DNA of 34,699 nucleotides from Nocardioides sp. (GTDB lineage Bacteria > Actinomycetota > Actinomycetes > Propionibacteriales > Nocardioidaceae): contig NZ_JASLGR010000033.1 in NCBI RefSeq assembly GCF_030150155.1, forward strand, positions 1 through 34,699. The letters run 5' to 3'. Each line of letters begins with the position of its first letter. The stretch's first letter is position 1. The translations under genes and the position numbers were made by a program. A model generated the notes under the pieces. The model worked only from the letters and a program-made list of their open reading frames with translations, was not told the DNA's origin and did no database searches. This document shows positions 7,696 through 15,078 of the stretch, in pieces.

Positions 7696-9662
7696 CAGGC
7701 GGCGCTCCAGGTGGTCGGCGCGACGTGCGCGCGGGCGGTATCGGTCAGGACGGCGGCGTCGACCTGGTCGACGCTGAGGTACTCAGCGCCCAGGTGGACC
7801 GCCAGGGTCTTGGCCAGCCCGAGCCGCATCGGCCCGGACTCGCCGTCGATCACGACGGTGGTGACGCCGAGGCCGGCGAGGTGGGCCGCGGCGGCCCGAG
7901 AGCGTTCCACGGCACGGGCCGGGTCGGCACCGCCGGTGGCGCGTCCGTCGGTGACGACGATCAGGACGGGGCGCAGCTTCGGGTCACGCCGACGCTCGCG
8001 GGCCAGGACCCGAGCGGCTTCGAGGAGGCCTTCGGCCAGCGGCGTACGACCGCCGGCAGCGAGGTCGTCGAGCCGGGCCGCGGCGACGTCAGTCGAGGTC
8101 GTCGGGGGCAGCACCAGCTCGGAGCTCGCCCCGGCGAAGGTGACCAGCCCGACCTTGTCGCGACGCCGGTAGGCGTCCAGGAGCAGCGAGAGCACGGCCG
8201 TCTTGACCTGCCGCATCCGCTTACGAGCGGCCATCGACCCCGAGGCGTCGACGCAGAACAGGATCAGGTTCGACTCGCGGCCCTCGCGCTCGGCGATACG
8301 CAGGTCCTCGGCGGCGAGGGTGAGCCGGTCCCCCGGACGACGCTCACCGGGACGGCCCGCGGCGGCCTTGATCGTCTCGACCAGGTGCAGCGCCCCGGGG
8401 CCGTCTGCGGCCGGGCGAGCACCGATCCGGCGGCCGGTGGAGGACGTGGCGCGACTGCGGCGTCCCGCTGCCCCCTCGCCGACGCCCTCGGCGCGCAGCA
8501 TGCGGGCGCGGTACGGCGTCGACGCACCGACCTGGGAGGTCGGGGCGTTGCCCGCCGGGGCCGGCGGGGTCACGGAGTCCTCGGGGCCGGGGGCGGCAGG
8601 GGCCTCGGCCGGCTCCTCGCTCGGCCCGTCGCTCGGCTCGTCGTTCGAGTCCCCGTCAGACCCGTCGGTGCCGTCGGAGCTCGGCGGCGTCGGAGGGCTC
8701 GGCGGTTCAGGATCGGTCTCGGGATCGGGCTCCGGGTCAGGCAGGTCCTCGGCGTCCAGGAGCGCGTCGAGGAGTGCCTCGTCCAGGCCCGGCTCGTCGA
8801 ACGGGTTACGTCGACGTCGGTGCGGCAGGGTCAGCAGCGCGGCGGCCCGCAGGTCGGCGCGGGTGACCTCGGTACGGCCGTGCCAGGCGGCGTGGGCCAG
8901 CGCGGTGCGGGCGGTGACGATGTCGGCGCGCAGCCCCTCGACCTCGAACCCGGCACAGATCCGGGCGATCGCGAGCAGCGCGGCGTCGCTCAGCTCCAGG
9001 ACCGCGACAGCGGCACGGGCGGCGACGATCCGGGCGGCGATGGCGGCATCGGCGGCGGCGTACCGCTCACAGAAGGCGGTGGGGTCGGCGTCGTACGCCA
9101 TCCGCCGGCGGACCACCTCGACCCGGGCGGCGGGGTCGAGCGGCGCGGCGACCTCGACGGTGAGGCCGAACCGGTCGAGCAGCTGCGGGCGGAGCTCGCC
9201 CTCCTCAGGGTTCATCGTGCCGATCAGGACGAAGCGTGCGGCGTGCTCCACGGAGATGCCGTCACGTTCGACGGTGACGCGTCCGGTGGCGGCGGCGTCG
9301 AGGAGGAGGTCGACCAGGTGGTCGTGCAGCAGGTTGACCTCGTCGACGTAGAGCAGTCCACCGTCGGCGCGGGCCAGCAGACCCTTCTCGACCTCGACCT
9401 TGCCGTGCGCGAGCGCCTGCTCCAGCTGGATCGAGCCCAGCACCCGGTCCTCGGTGGCTCCGATCGGCAGCTCGACCAGCGGCGGCACCAGCGCGCCCAG
9501 GGCGCGGACGGCGGTCGACTTCGCGGTGCCCTTCTGGCCACGGATCAGGACCCCACCGATCTCGGGCGAGACGGTGGTGAGCATCAGTGCCAGGCCCATC
9601 GGGTCCAGCGCGTCAGGCGCGCAGCCGACGACGGCGGACAAAGGAAAATGCACCTGTGGCAT
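7695..9662 (-). CDS. ChlI/ChlD-type AAA+ and VWA chelatase subunit fusion, likely cobaltochelatase partner of CobN
   Basis: A 655-aa protein. The N-terminal AAA+ domain has Walker A GQKGTAKST (42-50), Walker B LLYVDEVN (103-110) and TMNPEEGELRPQLLDRFG (149-166). An acidic, Pro/Ser-rich linker spans 303-365. The C-terminal von Willebrand A domain has the MIDAS motif DASGS (472-476) and VTDGRATGG. This is the architecture of magnesium-chelatase subunits I and D joined. Nothing suggests chlorophyll synthesis here, and the gene is the first in the R2 unit, so the inferred role is powering cobalt insertion by a CobN protein encoded elsewhere. The ATG (9660-9662) lies 8 nt after GGGAG. A strong upstream homopolymer or frameshift site was not evident. 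Confidence 0.9.
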   Translation of the reverse strand: MPQVHFPLSAVVGCAPDALDPMGLALMLTTVSPEIGGVLIRGQKGTAKSTAVRALGALVPPLVELPIGATEDRVLGSIQLEQALAHGKVEVEKGLLARADGGLLYVDEVNLLHDHLVDLLLDAAATGRVTVERDGISVEHAARFVLIGTMNPEEGELRPQLLDRFGLTVEVAAPLDPAARVEVVRRRMAYDADPTAFCERYAAADAAIAARIVAARAAVAVLELSDAALLAIARICAGFEVEGLRADIVTARTALAHAAWHGRTEVTRADLRAAALLTLPHRRRRNPFDEPGLDEALLDALLDAEDLPDPEPDPETDPEPPSPPTPPSSDGTDGSDGDSNDEPSDGPSEEPAEAPAAPGPEDSVTPPAPAGNAPTSQVGASTPYRARMLRAEGVGEGAAGRRSRATSSTGRRIGARPAADGPGALHLVETIKAAAGRPGERRPGDRLTLAAEDLRIAEREGRESNLILFCVDASGSMAARKRMRQVKTAVLSLLLDAYRRRDKVGLVTFAGASSELVLPPTTSTDVAAARLDDLAAGGRTPLAEGLLEAARVLARERRRDPKLRPVLIVVTDGRATGGADPARAVERSRAAAAHLAGLGVTTVVIDGESGPMRLGLAKTLAVHLGAEYLSVDQVDAAVLTDTARAHVAPTTWSAA

Positions 9663-9666
9663 GGGT

Positions 9667-9685
9667 GAGGCTCCCGCTCGGTTCG
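9667..9685 (-). repeat. 19-nt expression-platform block shared by R2 and R4 (copy 1)
   Basis: This 19-nt block carries the GCGGGAG Shine-Dalgarno of the chelatase gene. It recurs exactly at 20332-20350, downstream of riboswitch R4. With the matching 39-nt and 31-nt blocks in the two aptamers it shows that leader and platform were copied together. Confidence 0.85.
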
Positions 9686-9712
9686 ACCGGCGGGCCGTGT
9701 GCCCGTCGGGTC

Positions 9713-9867
9713 TGGCGGGAGGCCGGTCTTCGGACTTGTGCGAGTCCCCCGGAGGGGCTCGGTTCACCGCAGCGGGCCTGTGTCGGAATCTCACCGACTT
9801 CCCAGATTCTCCCCGTCCACCGACGCCACCGTTTCCGATGGCGAGGTCGTTGGGGCACCTCTCGCCA
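9713..9867 (-). promoter_or_regulatory. Cobalamin riboswitch R2, leader of the chelatase-cobO-cobBC-cobD unit
   Basis: On the minus strand, P1 pairs TGGCGAGAGG (9858-9867) with CCTCCCGCCA (9713-9722), with one mismatch. The core contains AGGTGCCCC, GGGAAGTCGGTGAGATTCCGAC, GCTGCGGTGA and the B12 box AAGTCCGAAGACCGGCC. A -10 TATCGT (9873-9878) puts the start of transcription at the first base of P1. The Shine-Dalgarno of the chelatase gene (GCGGGAG, 9671-9677) can pair with the 3' strand of P1 (CTCCCGC, 9715-9721) and with a nearer CCCGC, which points to translational control. The core and part of the platform are near-copies of R4. Confidence 0.95.
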
Positions 9868-9870
9868 CTG

Positions 9871-9890
9871 CCACGATAGCGTGGTCGGTC
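9871..9890. promoter_or_regulatory. Overlapping divergent promoters for the R2 unit and cobL
   Basis: The inverted repeat CCACG-atag-CGTGG (9871-9884) contains a minus-strand -10 TATCGT for R2 and a plus-strand box TAGCGT (9877-9882). The plus-strand box lies 8 nt before a GTG at 9891, in frame with cobL, as expected for a leaderless message. The two promoters therefore occupy the same bases and should compete. Confidence 0.5.
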
Positions 9891-9902
9891 GTGTCGTCCC
9901 CG

Positions 9903-11141
9903 ATGCCCCTCTCCCCTGCCCACCGCCGCCTGCTCGTCGTCGGAATGGGCGACGACGGCTGGGCGGGCCTGGCCGAAGGGGTGCGGGAACGGATCCTCGC
10001 TGCCGACGTGCTGCTCGGTGGCGCCCGCCACCTCGCCCTGATCCCAGCGCGTCCCTCCGGCACGGAGCAACGTCGTCAGGCCTGGCCCTCACCGCTACGG
10101 TCGGGGCTCCCCGGCCTGCTCGACCAGCTCGGCGACACCGACGTGGTGGCGCTCGCCTCAGGGGACCCACTGGTCTCGGGCATCGGATCGACCCTGATCG
10201 ATCTCCTCGGCCCTGACCGGGTCGAGATCGTCCCGGCGGTCTCCTCGGTGGCCCTGGCCCGCGCCGCGATGCGCTGGCCGGCCGAGTCGTGCGAGACGGT
10301 CTCGGTGGTGGGGCGTGCCGTGGACGTCGTACGCCGTCAGCTGGCGCCCGGGCGACGGCTGCTGCTGCTCTCCTCGGACGAGACGACGCCCCTGGCGGTG
10401 GCCGGGCTGCTGGTCGAGAGCGGCTACGGGCACAGCGCCGTGACGGTCCTAGCCCACCTCGGCGGCGCCGCGGAGCAGGTCTTCCCGACGCTGAGCGCCA
10501 CCGACCTGGTCTCGGCCACGACGCCGTACCCCCGGCTCACCGTGATCGCGGTGGACTGTGTCGGCCCGCACCGGGGCGGCTGGACCGCGGGGCTGCCCGA
10601 CGACGCGTTCGAGCACGACGGCCAGCTCACCAAGCGCGACCTGCGCGCCTCGGCCCTGGCCCGGCTCGCGCCGACCCCCGGGGAGCACCTGTGGGACGTC
10701 GGCGCCGGTGCCGGCTCGATCGGCATCGAGTGGATGCGCGCCCACCCGACCTGCACCACGACCGCCTTCGAGGGCCACCCCGACCGGGCCGCCCGGATCG
10801 CCCGCAACGCCGCGCGCCTGGGCGTGCCCGGCCTCGCCGTGGTCGAAGGGCGCGCCCCGGCCGTGCTGACCGAGGGCACCGTGGCGGCCCCCGACGCGAT
10901 CTTCATCGGCGGCGGCGCCACCCGCGACGGGGTGATCGACGCCTGCCTGGCAGCCCTGCGCCCCGGCGGGCGCCTCGTCGTCCACGGCGTCACTCTGGAG
11001 ACCGAGCGGGTCCTGGCCGAGCGCTACCTCGCCCACGGCGGCGAGCTGACCCGGCTCGCGGTGGAGACCACCGCCCCGGTCGGAACGTTCACCGGTTGGA
11101 GCCCCGCCCGGACGGTGACGCAGTGGGCCCTCACCGTCTGA
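9903..11141 (+). CDS. cobL: Precorrin-6Y C5,15-methyltransferase (decarboxylating), CbiE-CbiT fusion
   Basis: A 412-aa fused CobL. CbiE half (about 8-215): LVVGMGDDGW (11-20), VVALASGDPLVSGIG (81-95) and VEIVPAVSSVALARAAM. CbiT half (about 228-412): GLPDDAFEHDGQLTKRDLR (230-248), SAM-binding WDVGAGAGSIGIEW (264-277) and AIFIGGGATRDGV. It methylates C5 and C15 and decarboxylates the C12 acetate. It is the only cobalamin gene on the plus strand and has no riboswitch. The ATG at 9903 is used here, but the in-frame GTG at 9891 fits a leaderless transcript and would add four residues. Confidence 0.93.
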   Translation: MPLSPAHRRLLVVGMGDDGWAGLAEGVRERILAADVLLGGARHLALIPARPSGTEQRRQAWPSPLRSGLPGLLDQLGDTDVVALASGDPLVSGIGSTLIDLLGPDRVEIVPAVSSVALARAAMRWPAESCETVSVVGRAVDVVRRQLAPGRRLLLLSSDETTPLAVAGLLVESGYGHSAVTVLAHLGGAAEQVFPTLSATDLVSATTPYPRLTVIAVDCVGPHRGGWTAGLPDDAFEHDGQLTKRDLRASALARLAPTPGEHLWDVGAGAGSIGIEWMRAHPTCTTTAFEGHPDRAARIARNAARLGVPGLAVVEGRAPAVLTEGTVAAPDAIFIGGGATRDGVIDACLAALRPGGRLVVHGVTLETERVLAERYLAHGGELTRLAVETTAPVGTFTGWSPARTVTQWALTV

Positions 11142-11175
11142 CCGGTCCCACGGGTCCACATCCCATCCGCCTTTC

Positions 11176-11193
11176 GTCCCCCATTTCGGGGAC
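11176..11193. terminator. Small hairpin after cobL, possible weak terminator
   Basis: GTCCCC-catttc-GGGGAC forms a perfect 6-bp stem with a 6-nt loop, 35 bp past the cobL stop. No U-run follows, so termination is uncertain; it could instead be an operator for the next gene, whose -10-like TACGCT lies at 11213-11218. Confidence 0.3.
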
Positions 11194-11264
11194 AAGGTCC
11201 CGGGTGCGTTCGTACGCTCGTGCTGACCTACGCCCGGTCTCGGAACCGGGTTCGAGGAGGCACC

Positions 11265-12269
11265 ATGCACAAGCGTCTCTCCGTCATCGCAGCGCTGGTA
11301 GCGCCTGCGATCGCGATCACGTCGGGGCTGGCCCCGATCTCTGCCGCGCACGCCGTCGACCCTGCCACCGGCACGGTCGTCGTCACGGTCGTCGATGACC
11401 ACGATCGCCCCGTTCCGTTCACCGTCGGGCTGATCAGCACTGCCGGTGATCGAGCGGGCAACCCTGCTCAGGCCTCAGGACCCAGCGTCGTGACCGACGT
11501 GGTGCCGGGAAGCTACGGCGTCGTCGCCCTGACCCCCTGGGCCGGGCTGTCGTGTGCCGGGGTCGCCCCGTGCACCAGCGTCATCGTCGGCGGGAGCAGC
11601 CCGCCGACCGGCATCACACCGGTGCTCACCGTGCACGCCGGCGCCACCGCGGCGTACACGCTGAAGGTGCCCAGCCCGAAGGTCGTCGCCCACGGCAGCG
11701 CACCCGGGTCACGACTCAGCCTCGTGCTGCCGTCGGGCTACCAGGAGCTGGCCACGGTCTTCGCTGCGCAGAGCAGCGGCACCCAGACCGTCGCCAGCCT
11801 CCAGCCCAGCGTGACCTGGCTCCGCAACGGGGTCGACACCGGCGTCACGGCGACGTCGTACACGTCGAAGGCCAGCGACGGCAGTGGCACCATCGCCGCC
11901 CGGCTGACCTACAACGCGTACGCGAACCAGCAGTGGGTGGACGCCACCTCCGTCGGCATCAGCGCGTTCACCACCGACGCGGTGCGGCTGGCGCGCGGCA
12001 CGTCGCGACTGGTGCTGAGCCTGCCCGCCAGCATCAAGGCCGGTCGGCGGCCCACCGGCAAGGTCAGGCTGATCACCCCGGGCACGACGGTGAGCGCCTG
12101 GCTGAGCATCAAGGTCGGGAGGAAGAAGGTCACCGTCCCCGTGATCGACGGGGTCGGCAGGTTCAAGCTCCCGAAGCTGTCGAAGGGTCGCTACCGGGTC
12201 TCGACGTCCTGGGGTGGCAACGCCGCCCTGCTGCCGGCGAGCGCCTCGGTGAGGCTGCGGGTGAGGTAG
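11265..12269 (+). CDS. Secreted protein with Ig-like/prealbumin-like domains
   Basis: A 334-aa exported protein. The signal peptide (1-30) is MHKRLSV followed by a hydrophobic core and SAAHA cleavage. An N-terminal beta domain (about 34-125) begins TGTVVVTVVDDHDRPVPF and resembles SpaA/CNA-B type modules, with two cysteines (LSCAGVAPC). The C-terminal part (about 245-334) has the pattern of bacterial Ig-like domains (LSLPASIKAGRRPTGKVRL..., GRYRVSTSWGGNAALLPASASV). There is no LPXTG or membrane anchor. ATG at 11265 follows GAGGAGG. Function is unknown; it looks unrelated to the flanking cobalamin genes. Confidence 0.85.
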   Translation: MHKRLSVIAALVAPAIAITSGLAPISAAHAVDPATGTVVVTVVDDHDRPVPFTVGLISTAGDRAGNPAQASGPSVVTDVVPGSYGVVALTPWAGLSCAGVAPCTSVIVGGSSPPTGITPVLTVHAGATAAYTLKVPSPKVVAHGSAPGSRLSLVLPSGYQELATVFAAQSSGTQTVASLQPSVTWLRNGVDTGVTATSYTSKASDGSGTIAARLTYNAYANQQWVDATSVGISAFTTDAVRLARGTSRLVLSLPASIKAGRRPTGKVRLITPGTTVSAWLSIKVGRKKVTVPVIDGVGRFKLPKLSKGRYRVSTSWGGNAALLPASASVRLRVR

Positions 12270-12298
12270 CGCCACCCTGGCTCCCGGGCGTCGCGAGC

Positions 12299-13744
12299 TC
12301 AGTGCTCGTCGGCCGCCCGGGAGTCGGTCAGCGTCAGGGCCCCACCGATCGACACGATCCCGACCACGAGCGCGAGCACCGCGTAGGTGATCCGCTCGCC
12401 GTGGAAGAACGACGCCACCAGGCCCGCATCCCAGACCCCGGCGGGCAGCGTGGTCGTCACCAGGGCCGCGATCAGGGTCCCGACCAGGGCGGTGCCGATG
12501 CTGGAGCCGACCTCCTGCGCGGTGTCGTTGAGCGCCGCCCCAATCGAGGTCCGGTTGCTCGGCATCGCGTCGATCACCGCGACCGCCCCGATCGTCATCA
12601 CGGTCCGCAGTCCGACCGTCATCACGACCATCGAGATCGCGATGGCGACGTACCCGTGCGAGACACCCCAGGCGAGGCCGGCCAGCGCACCGGTGAGCAG
12701 GGTGGAGCCGATCAGGCAGGCGATCCGGTGCCCGTAGCGCTTGATCAGGGTCTCCGACAGCGGCGTGGCCAGCAACATCGTCGCGATCATCGGCAGGTTG
12801 GCCAGGCCGGCGCGGACCGGCGACCAGCCGTAGGCGTACTGGAAGTGCAGGATCAGGCCAAACATCACACTCGCCATCGCGATCGAGGTACCGGCCTGGG
12901 CGATGGTCGCGCCGCGGATGGTGGCGTTGTCGAAGAAACTCAGGTCGAGCATCGGCGCTGCGGTGGTGCGCTCGCGGCGGACGAAGGCCAGAGCAGCGAG
13001 TACGGCGCCCAGGGCGGCGCCCAGTGTCGGCAGCGAGAGCCAGCCGTGGTCGACCCCGGAGGTGGCGGCGTAGCAGGCCAGACCGATGGTGAGCACGCTG
13101 TACGCCGCGCCCGGCAGGTCCAGCCGGTCGGCGGTGAGGTCCTCGGGCCGGTCGGCGGCGACGCCGCGCCAGACCCCGACGACGGCCAGCAGCGCGATCG
13201 GGGCGTTGACGATCAGCAGCCACTCCCAGCCGATGTGGGCCAGCGCGGTGCCGCCGAGCAGCGGGCCGAGGATGAAGCCCGACATCCCGACCACGATCAT
13301 CACCGTCATCGCCCGCATCCGCAGGGCCTGGTCGTCGAAGAGCCGGAAGACCAGGGAGTTCGTGATCGGTGCCATCATCGCTGCGGCGATGCCGAGGCAG
13401 GCGCGCAGCGCGATCAGCTCGCCGGTGCTGTGTACGGCCACCACCGCGAGGCTGAGCAGGCCGAAGACGGCCAGGCCGACCAGCAGCACCCGCTTGCGGC
13501 CGAACCGGTCGGCGATCGACCCCGCCGTCAGCAGCAGGCCGCCGAAGGTGAGCGAGTAGGCACCCGTCACCCACTGCAACGCGGTGGTGCCGCCGCCGAG
13601 GTCGCGTCCGATCGTGGGCAGCGCGATCGAGAGAAGGGTGTTGTCGACCATCTCGACGAAGAACGCCAGACACAGCGCCGCCATCGGGATCCAGGCGGCG
13701 CGCAGGGACGGGTACGTGCGTGCGGCAGGGGCCAGTGTGCTCAT
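12299..13744 (-). CDS. DHA2-type MFS transporter, probable drug/proton antiporter
   Basis: A 481-aa, about 14-helix major facilitator of the EmrB/QacA subfamily. Seen are the TM1 motif VEMVDNTLLSIALPTI (31-46) with the typical Asp, motif A GSIADRFGRKRVLL between TM2 and TM3, a motif-C-like VGMSGFILGPLLGG, and GAALNDTAQEVGSSIGTAL late in the protein. It probably exports hydrophobic or cationic compounds; the substrate cannot be read from sequence. The message looks leaderless: TAGCGT (13752-13757), 7 nt, then ATG. Four 11-bp-spaced TTCA repeats lie just upstream and suggest control by an OmpR-family regulator not encoded here. Confidence 0.93.
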   Translation of the reverse strand: MSTLAPAARTYPSLRAAWIPMAALCLAFFVEMVDNTLLSIALPTIGRDLGGGTTALQWVTGAYSLTFGGLLLTAGSIADRFGRKRVLLVGLAVFGLLSLAVVAVHSTGELIALRACLGIAAAMMAPITNSLVFRLFDDQALRMRAMTVMIVVGMSGFILGPLLGGTALAHIGWEWLLIVNAPIALLAVVGVWRGVAADRPEDLTADRLDLPGAAYSVLTIGLACYAATSGVDHGWLSLPTLGAALGAVLAALAFVRRERTTAAPMLDLSFFDNATIRGATIAQAGTSIAMASVMFGLILHFQYAYGWSPVRAGLANLPMIATMLLATPLSETLIKRYGHRIACLIGSTLLTGALAGLAWGVSHGYVAIAISMVVMTVGLRTVMTIGAVAVIDAMPSNRTSIGAALNDTAQEVGSSIGTALVGTLIAALVTTTLPAGVWDAGLVASFFHGERITYAVLALVVGIVSIGGALTLTDSRAADEH

Positions 13745-13769
13745 GACGGCGACGCTAGGGTCGGCCGGT

Positions 13770-13806
13770 TTCAGAGCGGCTTCAGAGCGCCTTCACTGCG
13801 CTTTCA
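13770..13806 (-). promoter_or_regulatory. Four 11-bp-phased TTCA/TGAA direct repeats upstream of the MFS gene
   Basis: TTCA starts at 13770, 13781, 13792 and 13803, an exact 11-bp period; extended units read TTCAGAGCGGC, TTCAGAGCGCC and TTCACTGCGCT. Their position covers the -35 region and upstream of the MFS promoter (-10 TAGCGT at 13752-13757). Tandem sites repeating every 11 bp on one helix face are typical of OmpR/PhoB-family response regulators. The regulator is not in the window. Confidence 0.55.
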
Positions 13807-13825
13807 CGAGGCGGTCAGGGGGCTG

Positions 13826-14308
13826 TCAGGGGGCGACGCGGTGCGCGACGGAGTCGAGGATCTCCCGGACCTCGTCGGCGTCGGTGGCCTCAGCCGTCAC
13901 GGCGATCCGTCCGACGACCTGGTAGCCCGCGTGGTGGCCGTTGCCGTCGGGATCGGTGACCACACCGGGGCCACCGATCGGGTCGAACGAGGCGGTGTCA
14001 CCGACGAAGGTGATCGACGTGGTCAGGTCGCAGGCCGGCGTGTCCTTCGGCGCCCACGCGTCCGGCTTCGACTCACACCCGTCGATGTCGAGGCGCTTCC
14101 AGTCCCCCGGGATGCTCACCTGGACGTCGCCGTACCCGACCGTCTGCCACCCCGCGTGCCCGGCCGTGTCGCCGATCCGGATCGAGCGCGGCTGCGCCTC
14201 GACGTGCTGGATCATCAGCACCGCCGAGACCACGGCGGCGACGAGGGCCACGAAGAGCACGGTCAGGCCGAGGACGCGGGCCTGCGAGACGGAGGTGGAG
14301 GAGCTCAT
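13826..14308 (-). CDS. Small single-helix membrane protein of unknown function, coupled to cobM
   Basis: A 160-aa protein with one N-terminal helix (about 12-33) and an extracytoplasmic domain with two cysteines (DGCESKPDAW and TPACDL), likely a disulfide. The stretch VGYGDVQVSIPGDWKRL (57-73) looks like a lipoprotein/LpqN-type beta domain start, but I do not recognise the family. Its ATG overlaps the cobM stop by 4 bp (ATGA), so it is translated as the last gene of the R3 unit. No link to corrin chemistry is visible in the sequence. Confidence 0.75.
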   Translation of the reverse strand: MSSSTSVSQARVLGLTVLFVALVAAVVSAVLMIQHVEAQPRSIRIGDTAGHAGWQTVGYGDVQVSIPGDWKRLDIDGCESKPDAWAPKDTPACDLTTSITFVGDTASFDPIGGPGVVTDPDGNGHHAGYQVVGRIAVTAEATDADEVREILDSVAHRVAP

Positions 14309-15078
14309 GAGGACATCGTCTCAGGTCCGCGGCGCTCCCGGTCCGCGCTGTACAGGAACGACTCGCCGCGGCCCTCGGTGTCATTGGGCGTCAGCGCCCG
14401 TCCGACCAGGATCACCGCTGCCTGCCGTAGCCCTGCGGCCTCGACCGCGTCGGCGATGGTGGCGACGGTGCCGCGCAGCACCTGCTGGTCGGGCTGGGAG
14501 GCGCGGTAGACCACGGCGACCGGGCAGTCGGCGCCGTACTCGCCGGTGATCTCCTCCATCAGCGTCCGGATCCGGGTGATCCCCAGGTGCAGCACGAGGG
14601 TGGCGCGGGTGGCGGCGAAGGCGGCCAGCGACTCGGTGGCCGGCATCGCCGAGGAGCGGGCCTGGGTGCGGGTCAGCACGACGGACTGCGCGACGTGCGG
14701 GACGGTGAGCTCGTGGCCGAGGACGGCCGCGGCGGCGGCGTACGCCGGCACGCCCGGTGTCACCGCCCAGGTCACCCCCGCTCGATCGAGTCGGGCAGTC
14801 TGCTCGGCCAGCGCCGAGTAGACCGACAGGTCCCCCGAGGCCAGCCTGACCACCCGGCGGCCGGCCCGGTCGGCGGCGACCAGGTGGGCGGTGATCTGGT
14901 CGAGGTCGAGCCCCTGGGTGTCGATCAGCTCCGCCTCGGGCGAGCAGTGCGCCAGCACCTCGGGGTCCAGGTAGGTGCCCGGGTAGAGCACCACCTCGGC
15001 CTCGGCCAGCAGCCGGGTGGCACGCACGGTGAGGAGGTCGGCCGCCCCCGGACCAGCACCGACGAACTGGACACTCAT
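14305..15078 (-). CDS. cobM: Precorrin-4 C11-methyltransferase
   Basis: A 257-aa uroporphyrin-III C-methyltransferase-like enzyme that uses SAM to methylate C11. Family features are VGAGPGAADLLTVRA (6-20), VVLYPGTYLDPEVL, RLASGDLSVYSAL, VTPGVPAYAAAAAVLG, LVLHLGITRI and CPVAVVYRASQPDQ. The ATG at 15076-15078 overlaps the cobIJ stop by 4 bp. In M. tuberculosis cobL, cobM and cobK sit beside sigC; here a SigC-like gene lies about 9 kb away. Confidence 0.96.
   Translation of the reverse strand: MSVQFVGAGPGAADLLTVRATRLLAEAEVVLYPGTYLDPEVLAHCSPEAELIDTQGLDLDQITAHLVAADRAGRRVVRLASGDLSVYSALAEQTARLDRAGVTWAVTPGVPAYAAAAAVLGHELTVPHVAQSVVLTRTQARSSAMPATESLAAFAATRATLVLHLGITRIRTLMEEITGEYGADCPVAVVYRASQPDQQVLRGTVATIADAVEAAGLRQAAVILVGRALTPNDTEGRGESFLYSADRERRGPETMSS

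Noticed and set aside
13770..13806. Short tandem repeats as a CRISPR-like array
   Set aside because: Units are 11 bp with no unique spacers and no cas genes; regulator binding sites explain them better.
11552..14509. A 985-codon plus-strand frame over the secreted protein, MFS and small membrane genes
   Set aside because: It covers three well-supported genes in other frames, and its product has biased composition without hydrophobic segments or motifs.
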